Shown one piece after another: positions 1-6,058 of a stretch of DNA of 14,213 nucleotides. The stretch comes from Sandarakinorhabdus sp. (GTDB lineage: Bacteria > Pseudomonadota > Alphaproteobacteria > Sphingomonadales > Sphingomonadaceae): positions 1-14,213 of the forward strand of contig JALOSK010000023.1 of assembly GCA_025458465.1 (NCBI GenBank), given 5' to 3'. Made by a program: the position numbers and the translations under genes. The notes below the pieces were generated by a model that made no database searches, was not told the origin of the DNA, and saw only the letters and a program-made list of their open reading frames with translations. The number at the start of each line of letters is the position of its first letter. Position 1 is the first letter of the stretch.

Positions 1-33
1 ATGAGCGCCAGTCCCATCAGACGATGGCGCCCA

Positions 34-813
34 TCAGGCGGCCAGATCGACGCCGCCCGGCAGGTTCAGCCCGGCGATCAGGGCGCGCAGTTCGGCGCGT
101 GCAGCCACGTGGGACAGCGAGAATTCGCTGAACGCCTCGCGATCAAGCAGGGTGAGGCCGCGCGGAAAGAACTCGCGGTAGATCACGCGTTCCGAAAGGC
201 CAGGCAGCACGCGAAAGCCGATCCGCTTCGACAGGGAATCCAGGGCGGCGCCCACGCGCGCCTTGTTGCGGGCTTCCAGCGTGGACAGGCGGTTCCTGAG
301 CACCACCCAATCCATCGTGCGGTTTTCCACGCGGGCCCGGCGGGTGCGGGCTTCCCACACCAGTTCGGCATAGAAACTGGGTTTGCGCACCTCGTAATTC
401 TCGCCGTCCACCTCGCCGATCAGATCGAAATCCACGAAACTGTCGTTGATCGGGGTCACCAGCGTATCGGCGGCGGCCATGGCGGCGCGGGCCAATGCCG
501 AATCGCGGCCGGGCGAATCGACGACGATGAAATCCAGCACGCTGGCCTGCTGGAAGCGCAGCGCCAGTTCCGCCTCGCCTTCCGGCCCATCGGCCACCAC
601 CACCACATCAGGCGCTGCCAGCGTGATGCCGTTGCGCTGGGCATGGTGCCAGCGGTTTTCCAGATAGCGGGTGGAGGTGCGCTGGCGATAATCCAGATCG
701 ATCAGTGCCGTGCGGTGGCCGGCCAGGGCCAGCGCCACGCTGATGTGGACAGCGGTGGTGGATTTGCCGGTGCCGCCCTTTTCATTGGCCAGCACGATGA
801 CATGAGCGCTCAA
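34..813 (-). CDS. mipZ: Division-plane positioning ATPase MipZ (ParA/MinD superfamily)
   Basis: A predicted 259-residue P-loop ATPase of the ParA/MinD superfamily. In alphaproteobacteria MipZ forms a gradient from the ParB-bound origins and keeps FtsZ away from the poles. The deviant Walker A motif KGGTGKSTT lies at residues 12-20. The MipZ-like segment DLDYRQRT follows at 39-46, and a Walker B strand FIVVDSPG at 95-102. I chose the TTG start at 813 because it gives MSAHVIVLANEKGG, the usual family N-terminus, and has a GGGGA ribosome-binding site nearby. An ATG at 861 would add 16 unconserved residues and run into the likely start of panC. The gene diverges from panC with very little space between them. 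Only about 33 bases remain downstream before the window edge. Orphan ParA proteins look similar, but the DLDYRQR segment favours MipZ. Confidence 0.88.
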   Translation of the reverse strand: MSAHVIVLANEKGGTGKSTTAVHISVALALAGHRTALIDLDYRQRTSTRYLENRWHHAQRNGITLAAPDVVVVADGPEGEAELALRFQQASVLDFIVVDSPGRDSALARAAMAAADTLVTPINDSFVDFDLIGEVDGENYEVRKPSFYAELVWEARTRRARVENRTMDWVVLRNRLSTLEARNKARVGAALDSLSKRIGFRVLPGLSERVIYREFFPRGLTLLDREAFSEFSLSHVAARAELRALIAGLNLPGGVDLAA

Positions 814-911
814 ACGTCCGGTCCCCGCAAATAGGTGGCTGTACGCAAACAACGCTGCCACAAGAGCCGCCTCTCACCATCGTCCGCACGCCGGCACAGC
901 TGCGCGCGGCG

Positions 912-1709
912 GTGCGCGCCTTGCAGCAGCAGGGCAAGCGTGTGGCCTTCGTGCCCACCATGGGTGCGCTGCACGCCGGGCATCTGGCGCTGGTGACCAA
1001 GGGCCTCACGCTGGCCGATGTGGCGGTTGCCTCCATCTTCGTGAATCCCAAGCAGTTCGGCCCGAACGAGGATCTGGATCGCTATCCGCGGGATGAAGCC
1101 GGCGATGCCATCAAGCTGGCCGGTGCCGGCTGCAGCCTGCTGTATGCCCCCGATGTCGCCACCATGTATCCGCCGGGCTTCGCCAGCTTCGTGCGGGTGG
1201 CGGGCCTGCCCGATCTGCTGTGCGGGCGCGTGCGGCCGGGGCATTTCGATGGCGTTGCCACCGTGGTGGCCAAGCTGTTGAGCGCGGCGCAGGCCGATGT
1301 GGCGGTGTTCGGCGAAAAGGACTGGCAGCAACTGGCCATCATCCGGCGCATGGCGGCCGATCTTGATATCGGCACACAGATCCACGGCTGCGCCATCGTG
1401 CGCGATGAAGATGGCCTCGCGCTGTCCAGCCGCAACGCCTATCTGTCTGCCGATGAACGGGCCCGCGCGCTGGCGCTGCCGCGCGCCCTGCACGCCACCC
1501 GCGATGCGATTCTGGCCGGCATGCCGGTTGCCGCCGCGCTGGCCGCCGGGGAACGCACCATCAAGGCCGCCGGCTTCGTGCGACTGGATTATCTGGAACT
1601 GGTGGATGGCGAGACGCTGCACAGCCTGCCAGCGCCGCAACCGGGCGCGCGATTGATGGGCGCCGGCGTGATTGGCACCACCCGCCTGATCGACAATATC
1701 GCGCTGTAG
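912..1709 (+). CDS. panC: Pantothenate synthetase (pantoate--beta-alanine ligase); true start probably upstream of 912
   Basis: PanC joins pantoate and beta-alanine using ATP, the last step of pantothenate (vitamin B5) synthesis, in the cytoplasm. The visible family motifs are FVPTMGALHAGH (HIGH-type nucleotidyl-transferase signature), FVNPKQFGPNEDLDRYPRD, RPGHFDGVATVV, FGEKDWQQLAIIRRM and DGLALSSRNAYLS. The coordinates begin at the nearest standard start codon, GTG at 912, which has no ribosome-binding site. The same frame stays open upstream to 801 and encodes LTIVRTPAQLRAAV just before this point. That matches the first beta-strand and helix of the family, so the GTG product would lack about 14 conserved residues. 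No ATG, GTG or TTG lies in frame between 801 and 912. A CTG at 855 would give 284 residues, the usual family length. Function is secure; the start is not. Confidence 0.93.
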   Translation: MRALQQQGKRVAFVPTMGALHAGHLALVTKGLTLADVAVASIFVNPKQFGPNEDLDRYPRDEAGDAIKLAGAGCSLLYAPDVATMYPPGFASFVRVAGLPDLLCGRVRPGHFDGVATVVAKLLSAAQADVAVFGEKDWQQLAIIRRMAADLDIGTQIHGCAIVRDEDGLALSSRNAYLSADERARALALPRALHATRDAILAGMPVAAALAAGERTIKAAGFVRLDYLELVDGETLHSLPAPQPGARLMGAGVIGTTRLIDNIAL

Positions 1710-1717
1710 TTGGCGCG

Positions 1718-2242
1718 TTAGCGCCGGGCCCGAATGGCGCGGGGCTGGTGGAAGGCGCTGTTGCCCAACCCGTTCCACAAGGGTGGGGTGCCATATCCGC
1801 TCCAGCCCAGCCCACCGAAGGCGCCCAGGCCGCTGAAGCCGCCCAGGGGCGTGCCGTTGCTGTTGTAACCAAGGCTGAAGCCCGACATGTTGCCCCAGTT
1901 GCTGGTGCCGCGCATGATCGATACCGCCGCGCTGCCGGTTTCGCCCACCGGCACCACGGCCGTGCCGGCCATGCCGAAGGTGCCGCCGCTGCCGGCAAAC
2001 ATGGCAACCTCGCCGTGCACCTTGCGGTCTGGCGCGCCGCCGCCTTCGCCCCAGAATTCCGGGTAGAGCGAGCGGTTCAGCACTGACGAGTTTTCCACCG
2101 GCATCGGCGTCAGCACCGGATCACGTTCAGGCCCGTTGGCGGCGGCGGCAATCACCGCGTCGCGCTGCGTATCCGACAGGCGGATCACCTCGGTTGCATG
2201 CAGCGGTGCGGCCAGCAGGCCGATCAGGAGAATCAAGCGCAT
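1718..2242 (-). CDS. Exported hypothetical protein with glycine-rich C-terminal half
   Basis: A 174-residue protein whose function I do not recognise. The N-terminus (MRLILLIGLLAAPLHA) reads as a signal peptide, with likely cleavage after about residue 17, so the protein should leave the cytoplasm. The mature part holds a conserved-looking stretch DRKVHGEVAMFAGSGG at 72-87, then AVVPVGETGSAAVSI at 95-109, followed by a Gly/Asn/Ser-rich low-complexity tail and a basic end (RAIRARR). It has no cysteine. I seem to recall similar RKVHGE-containing small exported proteins in sphingomonads, but this is memory only. The ATG at 2242 is preceded by AGGG six bases upstream. A GTG directly before it, at 2245, is an alternative start. 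The upstream DUF482 gene ends at 2246, so the two are almost certainly cotranscribed. It converges on panC with eight bases between the stops. Confidence 0.72.
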   Translation of the reverse strand: MRLILLIGLLAAPLHATEVIRLSDTQRDAVIAAAANGPERDPVLTPMPVENSSVLNRSLYPEFWGEGGGAPDRKVHGEVAMFAGSGGTFGMAGTAVVPVGETGSAAVSIMRGTSNWGNMSGFSLGYNSNGTPLGGFSGLGAFGGLGWSGYGTPPLWNGLGNSAFHQPRAIRARR

Positions 2243-2245
2243 CAC

Positions 2246-3388
2246 TTACCCTAGCACATCGCCGTCTTGCGCGCGCCTGAACGGGCCGTGGCTATCCAGA
2301 TATTCGATTTCCTCGATCACCATCTGCGTTTCGCGGGCGAGGAAATCGGCGACCGCAGCCCGGAAGCCAGCGTTGGCGATGTGATGCGCGGAAATCACCG
2401 GGGTCGGGCGATAGCCGCGCGCCAGCTTGTGCGCGCCTTGGGCGCCGGCTTCCACGCGCGCCCGGCCGTTGGCGATGGCCCAATCGATGGCCTGATAATA
2501 GCAAAGCTCGAAATGCAGGAAGGGCACATCCTCGGTGCAGCCCCAATAGCGGCCGTAAAGGCATTCATCGCCGATGAAGTTCAAGGCGCCGGCAACGGGA
2601 TGGCGGCCACGCAGCGCCAGCATCAGCAGCACCCGGTCCCCCATGGCCTCTCCGACCATCGAGAAGAAATCGCGGGTCAGATAGGGCTGCCCCCATTTGC
2701 GCGCGCCAGTGTCCTGATAGAAGGTCCAGAACGCGTCCCAATGGGTTTCGGTGATCTCGCGGCCGGAAAGATGGATGATGTCCAGCCCGGCGCGGGCGCG
2801 TTCGCGTTCCTTGCGGATCATCTTGCGGCGCGAGGACGAGAGCGCGCCGAGGAAATCGGCGAATTCGCCATAGCCATCATTCTGCCAGTGGAACTGCTCG
2901 CCGGTGCGGATCAGCCAGCCGGCATCGCGGAACATCTGCTGTTGTTCCGGCGCGATGAAGGTGGCGTGGGCGCTGGAAAAATTGTTGCCTTCGCACACTT
3001 GTTCCATGGCGCGGATCAGTGGCAGCGCAGCAGCGGCATCGCGCAGCAGCAAACGGGGCCCGGTGGCCGGCGTGAACGGAAAACAGGCCTGCAGCTTGGG
3101 ATAATAATTCCCGCCGGCGCGCGTGAAGGCATCGGCCCAGCTGTGATCGAACACATATTCGCCCTGGCTGTGCGTCTTCAGATAGGCCGGGAAGATGCCG
3201 GCCGGGCGGCCATCGGCGCCATCGGCGACAAGGTGAACGGGCTGCCAGCCGGTGCGGCTGGTTGCCGATCGGGATTCCTCAAGCGCGCGGAAGAATTCGG
3301 CCTGCGCGAACGGGTTCGATGGCCCGGCGCAGGCGTTCCAGTCGGCAAGGCTGATCTCGCTGGCCTTGCCCAAAACACGCACGTTCAT
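2246..3388 (-). CDS. FemAB/GNAT-like protein of the DUF482 (COG3146) family
   Basis: A 380-residue protein of the family usually labelled DUF482 or 'GNAT family N-acetyltransferase / peptidoglycan biosynthesis'. The family has a double-GNAT fold related to FemA/FemB; its substrate is not established. Typical segments are IFPAYLKTHSQGEYVFDHSW (65-84), GGNYYPKLQACFPFTPATG (92-110), SSSRRKMIRKERERA, the GCTEDVPFLHFELCYYQAIDWA stretch, and EAGAQGAHKLARGYRP near the C-terminus. The start chosen is ATG at 3388 (MNVRVL), 22 bases after the RidA stop. The frame is open for 38 more residues upstream, but that part is a Trp/Pro-rich translation of the opposite face of the RidA gene and does not look like protein. 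An AGAGG lies about 13 bases before the ATG. It appears to be the fourth gene of a five-gene operon. The family call is firm; the activity is not known. Confidence 0.87.
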   Translation of the reverse strand: MNVRVLGKASEISLADWNACAGPSNPFAQAEFFRALEESRSATSRTGWQPVHLVADGADGRPAGIFPAYLKTHSQGEYVFDHSWADAFTRAGGNYYPKLQACFPFTPATGPRLLLRDAAAALPLIRAMEQVCEGNNFSSAHATFIAPEQQQMFRDAGWLIRTGEQFHWQNDGYGEFADFLGALSSSRRKMIRKERERARAGLDIIHLSGREITETHWDAFWTFYQDTGARKWGQPYLTRDFFSMVGEAMGDRVLLMLALRGRHPVAGALNFIGDECLYGRYWGCTEDVPFLHFELCYYQAIDWAIANGRARVEAGAQGAHKLARGYRPTPVISAHHIANAGFRAAVADFLARETQMVIEEIEYLDSHGPFRRAQDGDVLG

Positions 3389-3410
3389 GGGCGCACCGAA
3401 ACCTCTGCCA

Positions 3411-3869
3411 TCAGGCGATCTCGACAACCGCATCCACTTCCACGGCCACACCGCGCGGCAGCACGGCCACGCCCACGGCAGCGCGCGCATGGCGGCCGGC
3501 ATCGCCGAACACCTCCACCATCAGATCGGACGCGCCATTGCCCACTTCCGGCTGATCGGTGAAGTCGGGGTGGCTGGCGACGAACACGCCCAGCTTCACG
3601 ATGCGCTTCACCCGCGACAGGTCACCCAGCGCCGTCTTCATCTGGGCAATCAGCCCCACGGCGCAGCGGCGGGCGGCGGCCTGGCCATAGGCCACGTCAA
3701 CCGTGTCACCCAGGCGGCCCTTCATCAGGCTGCCATCCTCGGCAAACGGGATCTGGCCGGAAATGTGCATCAGGCTGCCGGCCGTGACCGTCGGCACATA
3801 ATTGGCGGCCGGCGCAGCGGCGCTGGGCAGGGTGATGCCAAGGGCGGAGAGTTTCTGTTCCGGGGTCAT
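3411..3869 (-). CDS. RidA family protein (YjgF/YER057c/UK114)
   Basis: A 152-residue cytoplasmic protein of the RidA family, whose best-known members hydrolyse reactive enamine/imine intermediates of amino-acid metabolism. It belongs to the longer subgroup that begins with PEQKLSALGITLP and carries ANYVPTVTAGSLMHISGQIP (22-41) and the segment GRLGDTVDVAYGQAAARRCA (51-70). HARAAVGVAVLPRGVAVEVDAV near the C-terminus supplies Arg129, the position matching the conserved substrate-binding arginine of active RidA proteins. Members of this subgroup may use other substrates, so I do not assign the symbol ridA. The ATG at 3869 has AAAGG about eight bases upstream and lies four bases after the HAD hydrolase stop, which implies translational coupling. 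Confidence 0.92.
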   Translation of the reverse strand: MTPEQKLSALGITLPSAAAPAANYVPTVTAGSLMHISGQIPFAEDGSLMKGRLGDTVDVAYGQAAARRCAVGLIAQMKTALGDLSRVKRIVKLGVFVASHPDFTDQPEVGNGASDLMVEVFGDAGRHARAAVGVAVLPRGVAVEVDAVVEIA

Positions 3870-3873
3870 GTGA

Positions 3874-4485
3874 TCAGCCTTTCAGGATGGTTTCGATGTG
3901 GGACAGCATCGCCGGCCAGTCATCATGGCGGGCGTGGGCATCGGGGGCCTGCGGGATCAGGTGGCGCACTTCCGCTTCGGCCACCATGTGCAGGCGGTGC
4001 ACGTGCGGCGTGTGGCTGGCCACCGATGTGTGGTTGGGCGGCAGATCATCGATGAAGATGGTTTCCGATGGCTGGAATTCATCGAGCAGCTTCTTCAGCG
4101 GCGCGCCCTTGCCGCCCTGGTTGCCGATCACGCGATAGGGCATGCCCAGCCGCGCCAGTTCCAGCGTGCGCCGCCCGGCATGATGATCGGCGATGTTCGT
4201 CAGCACCACCACATCACAATCCCGCGCCAGCTGGCCCAGCGCGTCGGCGGCACCAACGATGGGATGCTGATTGTGCATCCAGTCGGCAAAGAAGCCATCG
4301 AGCAGTGGCGGGAAATCCTGCGCCGGCACCGGCGTGCCATCGGGCCGCTTCACATTGCCGGTGAGCGCGAACGTATCGAGCGTCAGCGACAGATCGTGGC
4401 GCGCTTTCAGATAATCGATGAACGGCGCGATGAAGTGCAGCAGCACGCCATCGCAATCCGAAACGATCAGAGGGCGGGTCTTCAC
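3874..4485 (-). CDS. HAD-superfamily hydrolase
   Basis: A 203-residue predicted phosphatase of the haloacid dehalogenase superfamily. Motif I is DCDGVLL, with nucleophile Asp10 and acid/base Asp12. Motif II is VVVLTNIAD with Thr96. The motif III lysine is probably Lys126 in NQGGKGAP. Motif IV is FIDDLPPNH with Asp146 and Asp147, which bind Mg2+. All catalytic positions are therefore present, so an active phosphohydrolase is likely; the substrate cannot be read from the sequence. The start is GTG at 4485, which overlaps the TGA stop of the DUF3572 gene (GTGA), with a G-rich ribosome-binding site (GGGGGGGAA) seven bases upstream. The RidA gene follows after four bases. Coupling to RidA suggests metabolite clean-up, but that is inference. 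Confidence 0.88.
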   Translation of the reverse strand: MKTRPLIVSDCDGVLLHFIAPFIDYLKARHDLSLTLDTFALTGNVKRPDGTPVPAQDFPPLLDGFFADWMHNQHPIVGAADALGQLARDCDVVVLTNIADHHAGRRTLELARLGMPYRVIGNQGGKGAPLKKLLDEFQPSETIFIDDLPPNHTSVASHTPHVHRLHMVAEAEVRHLIPQAPDAHARHDDWPAMLSHIETILKG

Positions 4486-4775
4486 CAGTCGTTCCCCCCC
4501 ATGTCTGGCCCCAGTTTGCGCGCCGCCATGGCCAGCTGTTCGGGTGTCACGCCGATCGCCTCGGCCGTGGCCACCAGATCATGTTCGTTGGCCATCAGAT
4601 AATCGAGCAGGGCGATCAGCGTTTCGGGCTTGCCGGCCTTGGCCCTGAGTGCATCGGCGTCCATGCCGGTCAAGGCCAGGAAACGCGGCCCCATCGCGTC
4701 GTCGCCGGCGACATGGGCCAGCGCCTGCAGGGCCAGCACGGCCGGATCGGCGGGGGAGGGGCGGTCTCGAAGCAC
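4482..4775 (-). CDS. DUF3572 family protein
   Basis: A 97-residue, mostly helical acidic protein of the alphaproteobacterial DUF3572 family, with no known function. The recognisable layout is an ALQALAHVAGDD segment, then GPRFLALTGMDADALR, a helix ETLIALLDYLMANEHDL, and a C-terminal VTPEQLAMAARKLGPDM. The start is GTG at 4775, because an in-frame TAG lies four codons upstream and no earlier start exists. It is the first gene of the minus-strand cluster and shares four bases with the HAD hydrolase gene. Promoter-like boxes (see 4782-4810) end six bases before the GTG, so the message may start almost at the start codon. The only ribosome-binding candidate is AGGT, and it sits inside the -10-like box. 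Confidence 0.78.
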   Translation of the reverse strand: MLRDRPSPADPAVLALQALAHVAGDDAMGPRFLALTGMDADALRAKAGKPETLIALLDYLMANEHDLVATAEAIGVTPEQLAMAARKLGPDMGGNDW

Positions 4776-4781
4776 GTGCCA

Positions 4782-4810
4782 GACCTAATGGCAGCGGTCG
4801 CAGATGCCAA
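4782..4810 (-). promoter_or_regulatory. Candidate promoter of the DUF3572-HAD-RidA-DUF482 operon
   Basis: On the minus strand TTGGCA (4810-4805) is followed by 17 bases and then TAGGTC (4787-4782). Six bases separate the -10-like box from the GTG start, which predicts a leaderless or almost leaderless transcript. The boxes are moderate matches in GC-rich DNA. The position after the rpmG terminator and before the first gene of the cluster fits. Confidence 0.35.
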
Positions 4811-4869
4811 GCGCGACTGCGGTGCGCCTGTGTCGCGGCAGCCTGCGCGGCGGCATCCGGCCACAATGC

Positions 4870-4896
4870 AAAAAGGGCCGGCGTTGCCGCCAGCCC
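4870..4896 (-). terminator. Rho-independent terminator after rpmG
   Basis: Read on the minus strand, GGGCTGGCG, a GCAA tetraloop and CGCCGGCCC form a nine-base-pair stem with one T-G wobble, followed directly by TTTTT. It lies about 30 bases past the rpmG stop codon. This makes rpmG a separate transcription unit from the DUF3572 operon, although some read-through cannot be excluded. Confidence 0.85.
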
Positions 4897-4926
4897 CCTT
4901 GTGCCTCAAGGCAAGCGCGAACGCGC

Positions 4927-5094
4927 TTACTTGATCTTGGCTTCCTTGAATTCCACGTGCTTGCGGGCAACCGGATCATACTTCTTGAACGCCAGCTTTT
5001 CCGTCTTGGTGCGCGGGTTCTTCTTGGTGACATAGAAATAGCCGGTGTCGGCGGTGGACACGAGCTTGATCTTGATGGTCGTCGGCTTGGCCAT
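4927..5094 (-). CDS. rpmG: Large ribosomal subunit protein bL33
   Basis: A complete 55-residue bL33, a small basic protein of the 50S subunit near the E site. [20 protein letters not shown], followed by [20 protein letters not shown] and the ending [10 protein letters not shown], is the standard alphaproteobacterial form. It has no cysteines, so it is the zinc-independent (C-minus) type. The ATG at 5094 is the family start. The frame is open 25 residues further upstream, but that part is unrelated to bL33. A GGAACCGGAACC run before the ATG offers a weak ribosome-binding site. A strong terminator follows (4870-4896). Upstream, the gene diverges from ygfZ, and an AT-rich -10-like TATATT lies at 5115-5110. 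Confidence 0.97.
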   Translation of the reverse strand: MAKPTTIKIKLVSTADTGYFYVTKKNPRTKTEKLAFKKYDPVARKHVEFKEAKIK

Positions 5095-5109
5095 GGTTCC
5101 GGTTCCGCA

Positions 5110-5115
5110 AATATA
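5110..5115 (-). promoter_or_regulatory. Candidate -10 box of rpmG
   Basis: TATATT on the minus strand, in the only AT-rich patch upstream of rpmG, would place the transcript start near 5103, about nine bases before the ATG. No good -35 box lies at the usual distance. A second candidate -35 (TTGACT, 5187-5182) lies further upstream but lacks a good -10 partner. Confidence 0.3.
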
Positions 5116-5169
5116 GTGTTGCCCACGCGAGGCCATGGCCGGCGCGGCGAAGGCGGCTCCAATGCGCAA

Positions 5170-5184
5170 ACTCTGTCACAGAGT
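5170..5184. repeat. Perfect inverted repeat (operator-like) between rpmG and ygfZ
   Basis: ACTCTGT, a central C and ACAGAGT form a perfect 7+1+7 palindrome in the divergent intergenic region. It overlaps the minus-strand TTGACT at 5187-5182. No T-tract follows, so it is not an obvious terminator; the size and symmetry fit a dimeric regulator site. No regulator is identified. Confidence 0.45.
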
Positions 5185-5239
5185 CAAGCACGGATGGGCA
5201 GTTCACCGTGTTCATCGGCTCGCCCGGTCGTTCCGGCCA

Positions 5240-5268
5240 TTGGCAGGCTTGGCCCAAGGCCCTATCTG
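5240..5268 (+). promoter_or_regulatory. Candidate promoter of ygfZ
   Basis: TTGGCA (5240-5245), 17 bases, then TATCTG (5263-5268). The -10-like box ends seven bases before the ATG at 5276, which predicts a leaderless message. The only purine-rich ribosome-binding candidate (AAGGGG, 5269-5274) is one base from the ATG, too close to work normally. Confidence 0.4.
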
Positions 5269-5275
5269 AAGGGGC

Positions 5276-6058
5276 ATGACCCCCGTTTCGCTTGAAAATC
5301 GCACCGTGCTGGCCGTGGCCGGGCCTGATGCCGTTGCCTTCCTGCAAGGGCTTGTCACCCATGATGTTGCCCTTGTTGCGCCGGGCCGCGCGGTGTTCAC
5401 CGGCCTGCTCAGCCCGCAAGGCAAGGCGCTGTTCGATTTCCATCTGCACGCCGGCGACGATGGCGCCATCCTGATCGATGTCGCCGCCGAACGGGCCGAT
5501 GCGCTGCTGAAACGGCTTTCGATGTACAAATTGCGCAAGGCGGTCACGCTGGCTCGCCGCGACGATCTGGCGGTGCTGGCCGCCTGGCCCGATGGTGGGC
5601 CCGCCGATGCCCGCACGCCGGCCCTGGGCGCACGCTGGGTCGGCGCTGCCGGCAGCGCGCCGGCAGGTGCCGACGCCCATGACGCGCATCGCCACGCGAT
5701 TGGCGTGCCCGACAGCGGGGATATCGGCAGCGATGATCTGCTGTGGCTGGAAACCGGCGCCGATCTGCTGGACGGCGTGTCGTTCACCAAGGGCTGTTAC
5801 GTGGGGCAGGAGAACACCGCCCGCATGCACCACCGCGACAAGGTACGCCGCCGGCTGGTGCCGGTCACCATCACGGGCGATCCCGGCGATGCCACCGAGG
5901 TGAAGGACGATCAGGGCCGCGCCTGTGGCAAGCTGCGCAGCCGGCGCGGTGCGCACGCCATCGTCCATCTGCGGCTGGAGGCTGCCGATGGCCCGCTGTT
6001 CCTGGGCGATGCCGCCATCGCGGTGCGGCGGCCCGATTGGCTGCGGGCGGCCTTCTGA
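5276..6058 (+). CDS. ygfZ: YgfZ/GcvT-domain folate-binding protein (Fe-S cluster maintenance)
   Basis: A 260-residue protein of the YgfZ/IBA57 family, related in fold to the T-protein of glycine cleavage. Family members bind folate and support assembly or repair of certain [4Fe-4S] proteins. The defining motif KGCYVGQE is at residues 172-179 with conserved Cys174. It is followed by ENTARMHHRDKVRRRLV, a variant common in sphingomonads as I remember it. The N-terminal part (VLAVAGPDAVAFLQGLVTHD at 11-30, then LLSPQGKALFDFHL) is also typical. The protein is shorter than E. coli YgfZ (326 residues) and has a compact middle section. The ATG at 5276 gives the family N-terminus. The stop shares one base with the start of the mscS-like gene, so the two are translated from one message. 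Confidence 0.92.
   Translation: MTPVSLENRTVLAVAGPDAVAFLQGLVTHDVALVAPGRAVFTGLLSPQGKALFDFHLHAGDDGAILIDVAAERADALLKRLSMYKLRKAVTLARRDDLAVLAAWPDGGPADARTPALGARWVGAAGSAPAGADAHDAHRHAIGVPDSGDIGSDDLLWLETGADLLDGVSFTKGCYVGQENTARMHHRDKVRRRLVPVTITGDPGDATEVKDDQGRACGKLRSRRGAHAIVHLRLEAADGPLFLGDAAIAVRRPDWLRAAF

Noticed and set aside
5..30. Inverted repeat GCGCCA/TGGCGC just after mipZ
   Set aside because: Six base pairs with a 14-base loop and no T-run; too weak to call a terminator.
1..834. A 277-residue plus-strand frame opposite mipZ
   Set aside because: The minus strand encodes an ATPase with Walker motifs; this frame is low-complexity and has no motif.
1711..1726. Hairpin GGCGC-GTTA-GCGCC between the convergent panC and exported-protein genes
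   Set aside because: Only five base pairs and no T-tract on either strand; it is not a convincing terminator.
3389..3502. N-terminal extension of the DUF482 protein
   Set aside because: The 38 extra residues are the shifted antisense of the RidA gene, Trp/Pro-rich and without family similarity.
2267..3562. A 431-residue plus-strand frame opposite DUF482 and RidA
   Set aside because: It runs across two genes that match known families on the other strand, and its translation has no domain.
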